From Hofstenia miamia (Eukaryota > Xenacoelomorpha > Acoela > Hofsteniidae), in NCBI GenBank assembly GCA_900660155.1, contig CABFPE010000149.1, positions 1,017,042 to 1,081,041 on the forward strand: DNA of 64,000 nucleotides, written 5' to 3'. The position numbers were made by a program, and so were the translations under genes. The notes beneath the pieces were generated by a model. It was not told the origin of the DNA. It made no database searches and saw nothing but the letters and a program-made list of their open reading frames with translations. This document shows positions 10,985 through 23,149 of the stretch, piece after piece (position 1 is the stretch's first letter; every line of letters begins with the position of its first letter).

Positions 10985-11641
10985 AAATATCAAAAGGCAC
11001 TGGAAATGATTATACCATTGAAGAGAAAATTTGTTGATAATATATCTAAAATTGATTGCTATTCCTCAGTAACAACAATGAAATATCTTGGATTTACCAT
11101 AAATAACAAGCTTTCATTTAAAAAACATATTGCTCAAGTTTATAAAAGATCAATGGGAAATTTCTATATAATATTAAAAGTAAAAAGATTTTTGAATCAA
11201 GATGAAACTGAAATTTTATTTAATTCCCTAGTTAATTCTACTATAATTTACAACATGCAAGTATATGCAGGTGAATCAGAAACATCTTTATCTAAGCTTA
11301 ACAACATATACAAGAAAGTGTTAAAATATAAACTTATTACTAAAAAATTAAATATTTTTAACATCATTAAAGCAAAAGAAAAAGCATTACATCAACACAT
11401 GGAATACTCTCAAAAACATCCACTAAAAACAATTCATTTGCAAAAGAACTGAATACACTACATTAAAATTAAGAAAAGACAATCCACTGAAATTATTCTC
11501 ATCAGAGACCATATTCCCACATCAATATTTCTCATGTTATTAATTTTATTAATTATTTTTATTTTTTAGTTTTGTAGTTAGTAGTGTAGTTTACTGTATT
11601 GTAAGCTTAATTAAAGTTTATTATTATATTATTATTATTAT
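10985..11641 (+). pseudogene. LINE 1 ORF2 C-terminal part and 3' end
   Basis: The frame 11,006-11,452 (MIIPLKRKFVDNISK start) has the LINE thumb and tail pattern, including YLGFTINNKLSFKKHI and LFNSLVNSTIIYNMQVYAG. It continues the RT that ends before 3,118, and the junction is exactly the LTR insertion site. A 3' untranslated stretch and a (TTA)n tail follow. Unlike the 5' half, this piece has almost no CG dinucleotides. One frame difference exists between the two halves near the junction. Confidence 0.8.
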
Positions 11642-11989
11642 AGTTGCATGAAATAGATGTGCATTTTAAAATGGGGATAGAAATATCCACCAAACTTAAC
11701 CCTTTAATGCATGACTTTTTGTTTTACAGATATTTTCATTTTACTATCATTATTATGACTCTTAAGGCACCTAATAGGAATATTTTAAGAAATTTTAAAC
11801 TCTGATTTAGGTATCTTTGAAATTCTGAGGTGTTGTGTCTACAAAACATTATGCAGGTAAGACCCCTATAACTTGTAAGGTACTAGAATGCAAAAAGCTA
11901 AATCAATGTTATTTTTAAGCTATTATTTTTATTATTCAACACAAGCACTTATAAAAATAAGCATGCAGTGTTTAAAAGTTCATCAGAAT

Positions 11990-12569
11990 ATCAAAGTAAT
12001 ACTATAATTACACATTTTTGTATGATACTCTAAAAAGCCATTACATGATTGATTTAGACATAAAAAGATTTGACATTTAGTGCATTTAGCATATGCATAT
12101 CCAGCTTTTCCTTTTTTAGAAGCACAGTACATGCACCAATGTTGCTTCTCATCTATTTATGGGAAGTGATCAACTGAATCAAAACAAATATCACTGGGAA
12201 GGGAATAATGACACCTTTTTAAGTTTTGCTTTTTCTTTTGCAAAATCAAACAACAGTCTATATCTCTTTGAAATTGGAGGAGACATAATTGCTGCTTTTT
12301 TGTAATATTTAGAATATCACAGTCTCCCTTGTATAATAACCAGAAATTGACTATTGAAACATTCAGACAATAAAAAAATATGTGATGGTACCATTTCCTG
12401 GTCTTCATTGTTATTATTCTATAGAATTCAATTAGAATGTCTGAGAGGTCTACTGCACCCATGTGCTTGTTGTACTGGTTTATCATAAATTGACAATTGA
12501 CTTCTTTCTCAGATTTTGTTGAATTCCATCATCTGGTCCAATGTAATTAGAAGTGATTTGAACTAGACC
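11990..12569 (-). pseudogene. piggyBac transposase P2, C-terminal part with Cys-rich domain
   Basis: The sequence continues from beyond the LTR insertion: VQITSNYIG, then 12,486-12,157 with MINQYNKHMGAVDLSD and YHHIFFYCLNVSIVNFWLLY, both conserved piggyBac blocks. A further frame change leads to a Cys-rich tail (QHWCMYCASKKGKAGYAYAK, then CTKCQIFLC), the C-terminal cross-brace zinc domain that binds the transposon end. The two halves fit across LTR element B. Confidence 0.8.
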
Positions 12570-12729
12570 ATTATGTAGCATCTGCTACCAGGCATGATAT
12601 TGTGTCATTATGACTGTGTTCTGGTAGCATCAAGCTCTTGTAGGTTGGTCTCCTTTGTACATTTGTCTGTTCATTTATTGTGAGTTAGTTCATCACTGCT
12701 TTCATAATTACATTAATGATTTTTTTCTT

Positions 12730-13440
12730 CTCTTCTTTCTCTTCTTCTGCTTCTGTAATTCTTTTTTTGATATTTGTGGGTGACCCCTGTAGGCTCCTTT
12801 CTTTTAGTTGCTGAACTGTTATTTCATACATTTTTGTTGCCCTTGGATTTTCCTCTTTGTTTTCTCATATCACTCTCAGTTTGTATCTCAGATCTTCTAG
12901 CTCTCATCTCTGGTTTTCACAGTGCTTGTCTCTGTCCAGCTCTGTTGACCTGAGTGTGTCTTTGAGCTGTTCTATTTCTTGGGCTTGTATATCATTGTTT
13001 AGAATTAGCTGCCTGTTCATGTCTTCTAGTTGTCAGCATATGTTTTCCCATTTTGCATTCTACTCCTGGAAGAATTTGTTCAATAGTGCTAATTGTGTTG
13101 TTAGTGCTTTGATATCTTTCTGGAAGTTTTCACTTTGGTTCTCTAGGCAATTGTCCATTTCAATTTTTAGTTTACTCATTGTGTTTTTGTTCTCCTGCTC
13201 CAGTTTTACCATTCTTTCCACCAACAATTGTATCTCAGATCTTAGTATTGTTTCTGTTTCATTTGTTTGTCTTAGAATATTTAAGATTTCACTGGATTCT
13301 GTTTCTGGGGACATGTGTAGGGTATCCAGTTCCATGGGGGATACATCTGTTTTAGAGCATGTTCTCCTTGGGGTGGGGTTGTCTTGCTTGTGCCTTTCTT
13401 GGCACTACCTTTCCTTTCTCTTGTATTTGTCATTTTGATT
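12730..13440 (-). pseudogene. Gag N-terminus with coiled coil (element B)
   Basis: The minus strand starts MTNTRERKGSAKKGTSKT at about 13,435 and continues into the frame 13,335-13,060 (MELDTLHMSPETESSEILN start). The latter is a heptad-rich coiled coil (IQLLVERMVKLEQENKN, LALLNKFFQE). Layout and composition mirror the Gag N-terminus of element A. Fossil; not a working gene. The long plus-strand frame over the same bases is a shadow. Confidence 0.6.
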
Positions 13441-13655
13441 CACAATTAGTAGTGGCTAGCAGTTTGGTACAATTCTTTGTCTGTGAACCTGCTTTAAGTT
13501 AGGTGTAGTGGTGATAACTGACTATATGCTGTATTAATGGTTCTTCACATGTCTTGTGTTCTTCTCTGTCATGGTTGCTTTTCTTATTATTGATTCCAAG
13601 TCCTGAGTTAGAGTGTTGGGTTGATTCTTCTTGTTCTTATTTGTCACAGTTGCTA

Positions 13656-14803
13656 TGTAGCATCCACTACCAGGCTTCAACAAAGAGCTAATCATTCTTT
13701 TAAATCATTATTTCCTGTTGTATGTGAGCAGGGATGCACTGATATTAATTTTTCACACTGACATGAGATACCTTGTTATTAACTTGTATTAATTTCCAGT
13801 AACCCCATACTATTTAGGTATGCTGTCATCACCATTCTTCTCTGTGATTCCACTGTGGCCTCCAGCTGACTCTGATTACTGAATCAATCCACACTTATGT
13901 GCCTCTGTTGTTGATTGAGTAGTTCCAAGTCTCAGCTCAATGAAGTAACTTATGTGTTCCTTATCCTAACTCAGTCCAGCTCTCAAAACTGGATGTAACT
14001 GACTTAAACTCAATGTGGAATGTGTAATTTTGTACTTCACAACCTGGCAATGTCACTAGCTGTTTAATAAATATTACTTTAGCCATTACCAAAAACTATT
14101 GGCTTTAATTATCATAGATAAATAAAATAAATAGTTACTTGCAGCTTCCTACCTTACATTTAGATAACAATACATGCTTGGTCTATTTATTGGTCTCTTT
14201 ATAGGTCACCTAATTTGACAGTGTAATACATATATAACCTATGGTAGGCTATCTAGCCTTGAGGTTGATTATTTAATACATGCAAACAAATGAATCAGTA
14301 GTCAGCTAAATAGAGAAAAACTCCTATTTGTACACATAGCATAAATGCTGGTTCATGGCTTGGATCAAGGACCCTCAAATCACTCCTGATGTGTGCCCAA
14401 GCCACTACTACTGCATCTACCATTTAGCTTGACATGATTTATAAATAAGCAAACTGAATAAAATCTAAAGATAAGATTTTCAAAGAATTTACTTCAACAG
14501 TTTCCAAATTGATACTCACTCTATTTATAGTTAAATTCAAAAAGTACCTGTCATTTGCAATTTGAATTTATTCATCTGCCAAAATTGCTAAAAATAATGG
14601 AAGTATTTTTGCTCCCTTTGTTTAGTCAAATTATTTGTTGACAAGTACTAATTTGCTATATTGTTCCTTAGTTGCATATTACAAACATAATGATGATAAT
14701 TAAATTTAAATTATTTTAATCAATGAATAATAATTCGATCTTAATTCTGACTAATCATCTGATCTTCTCTTCTTAGCAGCATTATTCTTTGGATTATGCT
14801 ACA
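13656..14803 (-). repeat. Complete LTR of element B, 1,148 bp
   Basis: It starts TGTAGCATCCACTACCAGGC and ends GGATTATGCTACA. It shares stretches with the LTR of element A, such as the doubled ggtctc-type text near 14,180 and 10,325. Coding-strand TAGCAACTGTGACA abuts the inner end (13,642-13,655) and resembles the primer site of element A. Confidence 0.75.
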
Positions 14804-14807
14804 ATTA

Positions 14808-15902
14808 TCTAGCCACCCAAGAACAGTCACCCCACAATGTGGCCTAACAACCCAATCACTGGAGCCTCTACCCTTTACTTGGAGATCTTTCTAATTCCTC
14901 AAGAATCTATCACCACCTTTTAATTGGTTAGCTCTAATTGTGCATATTGCCAAAATTCTTTTTTCTTTGAGAGATTTCAATAAGCTAACCAATGTAAAAA
15001 AATTATCAAAATACAATTTGAAATTGCAGTCAGAAGGCAGTCTCACAAAGCTTATTTACTACGTTTTCACCAACACCCAAATGCTGTGAGCTATCACTGT
15101 TATCTTTACCTTGATATATTTGGAAATCATAAACAATCCCAGTTGAGCCAGCCCTTGCCCAAACTTTAATGCCCCATTTATTAGGTTTACTCAGAAGATA
15201 TTGCCTTATAGGTGAGCAAGACTTTGTTGGAATTATTTGCTCATCAATGGCCTGCACTTCATCTTGCTCCAATGGCCAACATGCATTTTGAATATGCTTA
15301 ATAAGTGGCTGTACTTTGTGTAATTTTTGATGAACATCTTCTCTGTGAGGGATAAATGTTGAATTATCATTAAAGTGGAGGTATCACTTTATAATATCAA
15401 ATCTGTTTACAGTCATGCAGCTTGATATAAGTGGAGTGTTACATTCTTTTCTCCAATGCATCTGATACTGAGGGAGGGAGTAAATTCCCATCAAAATCAA
15501 AATACCTATGTATTGCTCTAAATCTTCCTTACTGATGTTTGCAGATTGTAGCCCAGCTGAACACTGTACAGAATAAAGATTAGACTGAAATGCTCTCTGG
15601 TCAATTAAATGATCATTAAAAAATGTCCTTAAGTATTTCATAGTACTTAAGTCTTTGTCAGTCACATGCAGTCCTGCTCCTCTAAAATACTCATCTCCAT
15701 CAATATTCAGTGGAGTCTTTTGCCACATAGTTTCAGTTACTTCATTGGAAACATCATTCAGGACATTTTCAATATAGTTATTGTCATCAAGAATTGCATT
15801 TGCAGCTTCCCATGCAGATTCAGCATCTTTCATATCAACCATATTCAGCAGATTATTGGCTTCATCCTCAAAACTCAGGACATTCTTTTTCAAGATAATC
15901 AA
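14808..15902 (-). pseudogene. piggyBac transposase P2, N-terminal and catalytic part
   Basis: The minus-strand frame 15,902-15,384 gives the N-terminal acidic leader and the conserved core (EDLEQYIGILILMGIYSLPQYQMHW). After a stop the reading continues (YLHFNDNSTFIPHREDVHQK) into 15,272-15,030, which includes the first catalytic Asp region IDEQIIPTKS and KPNKWGIKVWARAGSTG. Farther on come YFDNFFTLVSLL (second Asp) and GWLDN (third Asp region). The protein normally cuts and pastes DNA at TTAA. Several stops make this copy inactive. The LTR element B insertion falls directly after GWLDN. Confidence 0.8.
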
Positions 15903-15959
15903 TAAACAATGTCTATAAATTCGCCTTGTTAGTTAAAAAATAAGAAATTAAACAAAATA

Positions 15960-16550
15960 AGTAATAATAATAAGGTAGACCCCATTCTAATGCAACACCC
16001 TGAAGTTCTTGTAACACCTATGACATTTGGCTGACTCATGCATATTGATGGGATGTTTGCAAGGCCATCTAGCAGTAATTACTAACTCATGACATTTATG
16101 GGATGTATAATTTTTGTGACATTTATGGGGTGATTTATTTACTGATTTATATTACATGTAGCTATACCACACATTCTTTAGTTTACATGTTGTTATACCA
16201 TGTGTTAGTAAGTTTACATGTTTTATTACACATACATACTTTCACACTATGTTTTCATGACTAATTTCCCATGTATTTCAACTGCTTACAATGTCTATAT
16301 ACAATGTTTAACATGCTTTGGGAATCTTAAATTACATGTAAAAGACTACATATTTTTTTCAAAGTACACCATCCTCTCAGAGACCTGCATACACGCCATG
16401 TCATTATTGCTGACTAATCTATGCATAAAAATTAACCCATTCATTTCTATTGTTTACATGGTCAATGTACAATGTTTAACATGTTAATATTGCATGCAAA
16501 GGCTACATTTTGTTTTTGAAATACACTGTTATTACATCAATGTGTATAAG
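15960..16550. repeat. Dispersed repeat with two tandem copies
   Basis: Text around acaatgtttaacatg occurs at about 16,300 and again at about 16,468, each followed by a TACATGTAAAAG- or TGCATGCAAAGG-like stretch and an aaatacac/aagtacac tract. This suggests two diverged copies of a unit of about 165 bp. A further copy of the part at 16,338-16,420 is found at about 24,836-24,920. No coding signal. Confidence 0.5.
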
Positions 16551-17075
16551 TGAATAAAACAATACCATATATAAAATTGCTTAAATCAAAACCTGTATGA
16601 TGGAAATAGAGATAATACAAAAAATGTACATAGACACATAAAACAATGCATCATATAAAATTGTTTTAAAGCAAAATAGTATACAATGAAAAAATGAGTT
16701 AATACAAAAATGTATATAGTTGCATAAAGCAATACCTTTATTAAATTGGTTTATAGCAATAACAAGAATGATGGAAAATAAAATACTAAAAATGTAAAAT
16801 GCATAAAACCATACCACATATAAATTTGATTAAAGCAAAGAGATAAGATAAGATAAGATAAGAGAATCTTTATTCAGATAAATGTTAACAATTAAATAAC
16901 TGATAATTTATCTGAATATCATCATTAAATTCACAAAAACACATATACAATTCACATAAATTACAAAAGAAATCTTACAGGCTATGGATAAATTATTATA
17001 GTGCTATTTTAATATTGAGTTATAGTATAGTCTTTGTTATATCAATTTGATTAAAAGCAAAGAGTATATCACAGC
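16551..17075. repeat. Minisatellite of about 82 bp, split by a LINE tail
   Basis: Units starting cataaaac(a/c)at(a/g)c and containing aaattg(c/t)tt.aa.caaa recur at about 16,551, 16,636, 16,722 and 16,802, each about 80-85 bp. The fourth unit is interrupted by the insertion at 16,842-17,043 and resumes after it. Confidence 0.6.
16842..17043 (-). mobile_element. 5'-truncated LINE tail with target duplication
   Basis: A (GATAA)n run at 16,842-16,862 (TTATC repeats on the coding strand) and gaatctttatt form the 3' end of a retrotransposon, with only about 200 bp preserved. The flanks aatttgattaaagcaaagag (16,823-16,842) and the matching copy at 17,044-17,064, one A longer, are the target duplication. 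Confidence 0.7.
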
Positions 17076-17880
17076 TGTGAGTTGATTAGTCATGAATTAA
17101 ACATTAAAATGAAAATTGCAATCAAATTCCCTACTTCAAAACCCATTAACACCTTCAATCTCTGGTGTGTTAAGATAATTAGGCAACAATGCAATGTATG
17201 ATGGGTTGACTTGCATTTCTCAAGAAGAATACATCTCTTTTTGATTTCCATGCTAAAATTAACAGCTCCTTAATACAATAATTGTAAAAACACATGCACT
17301 GGTATGAAATATTCAAGTGTATAGCTAGAGCACTAATGGAGGGGATGATTAATAACACTTAACAACAGTAGAGTGTGAAATAAAATTAAGTGTAATACAT
17401 TCATAAGTTTCTAGTTATAAAAATAAAAATTTATATTACATATGATTAAACAAAATATACAATATAGCAAAAATTGATACATATAATTTAGTTTAAAGTG
17501 GAACTTTAAAAAAAATACTTGATTAAATGTGAAATATTATAATATGCATAGGTTATCAAGCAATTATATTTCAACATACCTTGTTATTTTGTGTGTAGAT
17601 GCATTTGAAATTAAAATCTTTGACCTGTCACCAATTTGTGGCATTCTTTATTATTATATAGTGATAAACAAGTCTTTTTTAAAGTGAAGCCATCTTAAAT
17701 CAAGGTGAAACATGCTTTAAATTATGAAAATCATTGAAAAACCATGTATGAGGTGTAAACTTGAACAAAAAGTTGAAACCATTTCACTGATTCCATAGCA
17801 GTCTGCTAAAATTAATAGTAGTGAATGCTATTGTAAAACATATAGTTAATGTACACTGATATGAATACTTACCTGGCATG
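17076..17880. other. Gene-free repeat DNA
   Basis: No coding signal. Bases 17,672-17,721 (gccatcttaaatc, then gtgaaacatgctttaaa) have a diverged copy at about 24,735-24,780. Confidence 0.4.
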
Positions 17881-18157
17881 TTGACGTGTTTTGCCACATC
17901 ACTTTGCTACTGTTGTTAACATTTTTGCTGCTGCTGCTGCTTTACATCTCATCACATTTACTTCATTTCATCTTGATTAGCTACCTTCCCTTCATTTCTC
18001 CTTTCTTTAGTTTCCTTCACCTTTACCTCCCCCACTTCATCCTGAAGTTTCTACCCCTCCCATGTTTCCCTCCACTTCCAACTGTAACTATTTTTGTTAT
18101 TACTTGCTTGTTTTTTTATGCTTGCCTTTTTTTGCCACACACTACTTTTTTACAGGT

Positions 18158-19154
18158 ATGGTGTCCTACTCTCAAGCCCTTACACACAGCACCTTTTCAG
18201 CCAACATTCCTGAAGAAAGTGTTGTACAAGCTCCTTCAAACCTCAAAGAACTGCCTTTCAATGAGAAAAAAATTTAGTAACCTCACTGCAACAATTCATC
18301 CTTCCTGCACCACCTCCATCAGCAGACCAAACTGTCTTTTTCTGTGATTGCTTAGTAACAAAATCTTCAGCATTCTTAAATCCAGGAATCCAGAATGTGT
18401 AAAGGATTTGCAGATCTTGAGGACTGTTGTAGCACCACATAGGTCAAATTGCCTACTATGAGCATTGCAAGTGATTGGTATGCCAGTGATCACAGAGGAT
18501 CTAGCAGTTCTCCTAGAAAGTCCTATTCAAATCATGGGAAAAAGTCTTATCCTAGCTGAGTGTAAAAGGAAACAAGTACCTCTGGTTGGTCACAAAGAGT
18601 TCCCTAAGCAATTCCAAATCAACATGCTGAACTTCCCAGCCAAGTGGAGCACAGAAGACCAGTTTGCACTCCTACAATGTAGATCTGGATTGAGTGAATT
18701 TTCAAAAATTGAGTTGTTGGAGCTCAGGAACAATTTTAACTCCCTGCAAAGTACAGTGACAGTGATGGTCAATAATTGGACAGAGCAGTTGTGCCTCTAC
18801 TCATGGAATGAGTTAACGAAAAGTCAAGGTGGTTTCCATGCAGTGGACAAGTTAATGGTAATTTGTGATTGCCCAGCAATCACAGTCTGTAGTAACTGCT
18901 TCTTTACTGGCCATGCCAAGTGCTATGCACAAATGCACCTGCCAGCTCCAGAGTGGGTAAAAGACATCCAAGAAATCTACAGGCATATCTCATATGAAGA
19001 ATGCATGAGGAGAGTTGAGAAAGAAAAAAGAAGAATTGAAGAATTAGAAAATCAAGCTGCTGCAGCAGAAGAAATTCAGAGTAACAAGAGCATTCCCATA
19101 GCAAAAGAATTAAAAGTACCCTACTACAAACTCTGGTTAAACCATAAATGTTGA
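18158..19154 (+). pseudogene. LINE 2 ORF1 (nucleic-acid-binding, zinc knuckle and coiled coil)
   Basis: The ATG at 18,158 starts MVSYSQALTHSTFSANIPEE, a start often seen in Tx1-like ORF1 (SYA.AL). After one or more frame changes the long open piece 18,465-19,154 follows. It has a zinc-knuckle-like cluster (CDCPAITVCSNCFFTGHAKC) and a C-terminal Glu/Lys-rich coiled coil (EECMRRVEKEKRRIEELENQ). The protein would bind the LINE RNA. It lies directly upstream of an endonuclease-RT ORF, which supports the call. Confidence 0.7.
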
Positions 19155-19436
19155 CATTGCCTCCATCCACAACAACTTGAAAATATCACTTCCAGCATGC
19201 AAGTGGAGGCACTCACTTTCCTCTAAAGAGAAAGAACACATCTCCCCTACCCACTACCCCATGTAAGTTAAAGGCACCATCCAACCCTCTTTTAACAAAA
19301 GCTTGTCAGGCCCTTGAAAGTAGGAGTCCACCTATAATGACACCTTCTGCACTTAGTAACCTTACCTCCACAATGTAAGCCTCTTAACTCCTAATACACT
19401 TATGTCATTAAAGTTTTTGCTTCTCCCAGCCTAGCT

Positions 19437-22400
19437 ATGTTGAAAATAATAAATTACAACATAAATGGTATTGCCAGCACCACTACAATTATTAAGATTT
19501 TTGAAGCTCTAAAAAATATAGGCCAGATTACATGTTTTTAAGAAACGAAAATTTCAGATCTAGCATCTGGAATCAAAAACTATTTTCAAGAAAAAGGATT
19601 CTCCACTATATAGGCAAAGACAAATACAAATCTACTATTTGATTTTTTGAAGTACTCCCTAGGCACCCTCAACTTCAAGTCAATACTAAGTGCAGGAGAC
19701 TCAAATTGCTTCTATTTACCCAATGATGTCCAAAACTCTCAATCACAATAAAACTTAACACTTCTTAGGTACAACTATTTAAATAATAACTTTCTACTTA
19801 ATTTCAATTTAATTGACACATCTGCTTTTGTTGACAATTTCTTGCATACATACTTTAATAATATTAACTTGTATTCCTCCTGCATATATCACTGTTTTGC
19901 TACACAAGATCTAAATATTGCTGAATCAAAAGTATTACCTATTACATTTTCTGACCATAAACCATTACTTACAACATTTTTTACTGATAATCCAAAAGGG
20001 CCAGGTATGTGGAGAATGAAGACTAGCTTAATGAATAATAATTATGACGAAATACTTTGCCTAATATTCTCATCACTAGATCATGCTAATACTTCTAATA
20101 TTCAAATCAAATGGACTTTAATGAAATGAAGAGTTAAAAGCTACCTGCAAGTCAAACGGAAAACCATTGAAGCAAATCACTTTTATAAAGCCAAATACTT
20201 TGAAAAGCAGCTGAATTTTCTGTCCCTGGACATGTATAATTATGACGAACTGAAGAATTTTTATGAGTGAAATTTGCGTAGTATTCAAAATTTACAGGCC
20301 AGGACGAGCTTGAATATATTAAAAACATTGAGCATGAGGTCAATGAAGGCAGCAGTAAGGACATTAAAAACTATATCAAAAAGTCAATGGATAAATTAAA
20401 TATAGAGCATGTTCAATTAAGCAATAATACTTTTTCAGAAAATCAAAATGATATCATAAACACATTCACTGATTTTTACAAAATTTTATACAAGAAATCA
20501 GAATGTAGATATGATAAAAATAGTCTCATTTACCCCAAAATTACTTTAGACAATTTCAACATTTTGAATCAAGATACATTCATTGACGAAGTTCATTCTG
20601 CAATAAATAAGCTAAAAAATTCATCAGGAATTGATGGCCTTAATGCTGCCTTTTATAAGACCTTTAGCTCAATTCCTGCCCCACACTATTTATTATTAAT
20701 CAAATCAATTTTAAAAAATGGCCCCATTTCTCACAGTATCTTGAATGCAGTTATCAAATTATTACCAAAAAAGGGAAAAGATCTAGAACAGCCAAAGTCC
20801 TGGCAACCTATCTCTATATTAAACATAGACTTAAAAATTTTATCTCATATATTAAATAAAAGACTGGGACAGCTGGGACAGAAATATATTCATGCAACAC
20901 AAACTGGCATTATAAAAGTGAGGAAATAATCTTTAAACATCTCAACAATTCAATGCATTATTGACATTTGTAGAATAAACAACATTGACATGGGAATACT
21001 AAATATTGATTTTAATAAAGCATAAGACTCAATGGATCATGAATATTTGTTTAATACATTAGAAAAACTTGGACTTCCTGAAATCATTTTAAAGCTCATT
21101 CACATGCTATATGCAAATAATAACTCATATAAATATATATTAATCAATGGTTTTCTGTCATCAGCAATATCATCAGCAATACAGGTGCAGAGGGGCATCT
21201 GGCAGGGATGTCCCTTAACATGTATACTATTCAACTTTGTAGTAGAACCCTTCCTGAGCCAAATTCAACATGCACCCCAAATTCAGGGATTTGATTATGA
21301 TGGCATAGAAATAAATTATCTAGCATTTGCAGATGATATCACATTAATTGCATCCAATTCATATAGCCTAGTCAAGTACTTCAAATACCTGGACAAATTT
21401 AGCAAAATTAGCAGACTTTCTATAAATAAACAAAAGTCTATTTTCACTGGCATTAACAAAGCAAAAGAGTGGTCTAATGAATGCGCATCAAACCATAATG
21501 AAATTATACTTTTAGGTGTAGGGCTCAAAATATATGGAAATAATACTATTAATAATGATGTGTTTATAAATGATAATAAATTGTTAATAAATTTCATTGC
21601 AACTTGTAAAATGTCAATCTATGGTAAGGTGAAGGCCATCAATGTACTGTTATTAACTAAGTCATTATACCAAATACAATATTACCTGTTATTACCTGTA
21701 AACAATTCAATTCAATGTGCTATCAATAATGCAGTATGGAAAAATAATGATCATTCACAACCAACTAAATTATTATATTATAATTACAAAAACAGAGGAA
21801 TTCAGTTAGGAAATATTTATTATTATCAATTGGCTTATAAAATAAATAATATATTCACAATATTCAGAGCAGATTGGCATCCAGTAAACAAGTTGTACTC
21901 TAAAATTATTTCCAATTTTACAGCCAGAAGCAATTTACAGGACATGCTTTGTAGCATCACTCTAACTAAGTCCTTCATAACCATATGCCCCTCACTATCA
22001 TCCACACTAAAAACACTAAGGAGTGTAAAATTTCAATTAACCACAATTGCTGTAGTACCTGATTAGACTTAATCATATGCAAACCTAAAACTTATGGGGC
22101 ACCAATTCAATTCAATCAAGATATAGAACCTGAAAGTCTGCAAAATTTTATAATACACAAATGGGGTTTCAATTTAGAATTTAAATCATCCATCAAAGGT
22201 AAGTCTCTAAATGATTTTTCTCATTACCATGAACCAGATATAACAAAAATATTTGAAAAAGCTTCAAGCTATTGGCCTATTACTATATTTTCAATTCAAA
22301 ATATACTCCAAAAATTAAGAAACTCTACTATTTGCCCTTATTATAAAACAATCATATATAAAGTCACCTTGAATCAAATCATGATAAATTTTATTTTTCT

Positions 22401-22610
22401 AGATTAATGGAGATGCATTTATGTAGATTATGGAAAATAGAAAATGAAAACCCCAAGCACCTCATATTTGACTGCACAGCCAGAATAACACAAAAACCAG
22501 ACTTTTGAATATTTTCAGAGTTACTAAGCATATCAAATTTTTATGCAGCAATAGAAGACATTATCAAAAGCATAGTCCTGTCAAAAGATCAGTCATCATT
22601 ATTGATGTGA
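19437..22610 (+). pseudogene. LINE 2 ORF2 (endonuclease, reverse transcriptase)
   Basis: It starts MLKIINYNINGIA (19,437), the first strand of an APE-type endonuclease. The endonuclease end is seen at FSDHKPLLTTFF (SDH motif) and MWRMKTSLMNN at 19,950-20,030. RT motifs follow: SSGIDGLNAAFYK, SWQPISILNIDLKILSHIL, a motif A region (NIDFNKA), then frame 21,032-22,066 with RGIWQGCPLTCILFNF (motif B) and YLAFADDITLI (FADD, motif C). A Cys/His cluster lies near 22,430-22,480. Stops and frame changes are scattered throughout, and the endonuclease middle is partly lost. Inactive copy. Confidence 0.8.
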
Positions 22611-23149
22611 CTGCTGCATTTTTTAATTACAAATATATTATTTTAAATTTACATGTAAACTTTTTTAGATTCTTCATTTGTCCCTTTTTAATGCCTCAAT
22701 AAGTCTGTGCATATGGTTGTCTATTAATTTATTAATTTGGTTTAGTTCTTTATTTTGTTTTTGTTTAGCCTCCTTGTTTAGTTTTTCTTTCATTTTGTGT
22801 TAGTGTTCATATCTCTGTTATACCTTCATGTGTGTTTTTGTTTTGTTTTGTCTTTAATATTTAATTCTGTTTAGGAGCTTGTCCACTGCTGTTTTTGATT
22901 GTTTTCTTTTTTTTTGTTTATTTAACACACTTTATTATCCTTGCATTAATATTTAATAATAGAATGGTGAGTGACTGGTGATGGGCATGGGGCAGTGTGG
23001 TGTTTTTTGCAGTGCAGTGATGACAAAAGAACTTGCACAAGAAAAAAAAGATATGAAATAATCAACTAAATACATGGTTAGATAGTAGAGGCAGATAAAT
23101 CTACATGTTAAATGGTATCCCTTCATCTATAATATAAGAAAATGCACAT

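Larger units (their letters stand above)
600..11641 (+). mobile_element. Non-LTR retrotransposon 1 (CR1/Jockey-like), decayed and interrupted
   Basis: The plus strand reads, in order, a gag-like ORF1 with CCHC zinc knuckles, a remnant of an endonuclease start, a reverse transcriptase, and a 3' end with a (TTA)n tail at about 11,617-11,641. The RT is split by an LTR element inserted at 3,118-10,984, so its last part lies at 10,985-11,452. Most of the endonuclease is missing. The RT motifs (LRPISIT, GVPQGS, YADD) and the C-terminal reverse-transcriptase tail place it in the broad CR1/Jockey assemblage; the exact clade is not settled. The 5' boundary is estimated. Confidence 0.8.
12574..14803 (-). 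mobile_element. LTR retrotransposon B (fossil, same lineage as A), inside P2
   Basis: The target duplication atta lies at 12,570-12,573 and 14,804-14,807. The element begins TGTAGCATCTGCTACC and ends GATTATGCTACA, the latter shared with element A. One full LTR (13,656-14,803) is followed on the minus strand by a primer-site-like sequence and a Gag N-terminus. The other LTR is represented only by its first bases. The interior and most of one LTR are lost, so this is a heavily deleted fossil that jumped into the piggyBac copy after that copy had settled. Confidence 0.8.
11700..15960 (-). mobile_element. piggyBac-type DNA transposon P2, interrupted by an LTR element
   Basis: A piggyBac-superfamily transposase reads on the minus strand from about 15,902 down to about 11,990. 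The left end fits the family: TTAA at 11,696-11,699 is followed by CCCTTTAATGCATGAC. No matching right-hand TIR with TTAA was found near 16,000, so the 5' end is uncertain. LTR element B sits inside the catalytic domain. Removing it leaves about 2.0 kb, ordinary for piggyBac. Confidence 0.75.
17880..22970 (+). mobile_element. Non-LTR retrotransposon 2 (Tx1/L1-like), nearly full length but broken
   Basis: A C/T-rich leader (17,880-18,157) is followed by ORF1 (18,158-19,154), a spacer, and ORF2 (about 19,437-22,610) with endonuclease, reverse transcriptase and C-terminal Cys/His motif. The RT text PKKGKDLEQPKSWQPISILN followed by LSHILNKRL is typical of the L1/Tx1 side of LINE phylogeny. Both ORFs carry several stops and frame changes. 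The 3' end was not pinned; T-rich DNA runs to about 22,950. CpG is almost absent. Confidence 0.8.

Noticed and set aside
12857-13438. Long plus-strand frame (193 codons, Ser/Leu/Cys-rich)
   Set aside because: Shadow of the minus-strand Gag coiled coil of LTR element B; composition is the complement of a Lys/Glu-rich helix.
17886-18347. Leu/Phe/Pro-rich 153-codon frame
   Set aside because: C/T-rich leader of LINE 2; the ORF1 start at 18,158 in another frame explains the coding signal.
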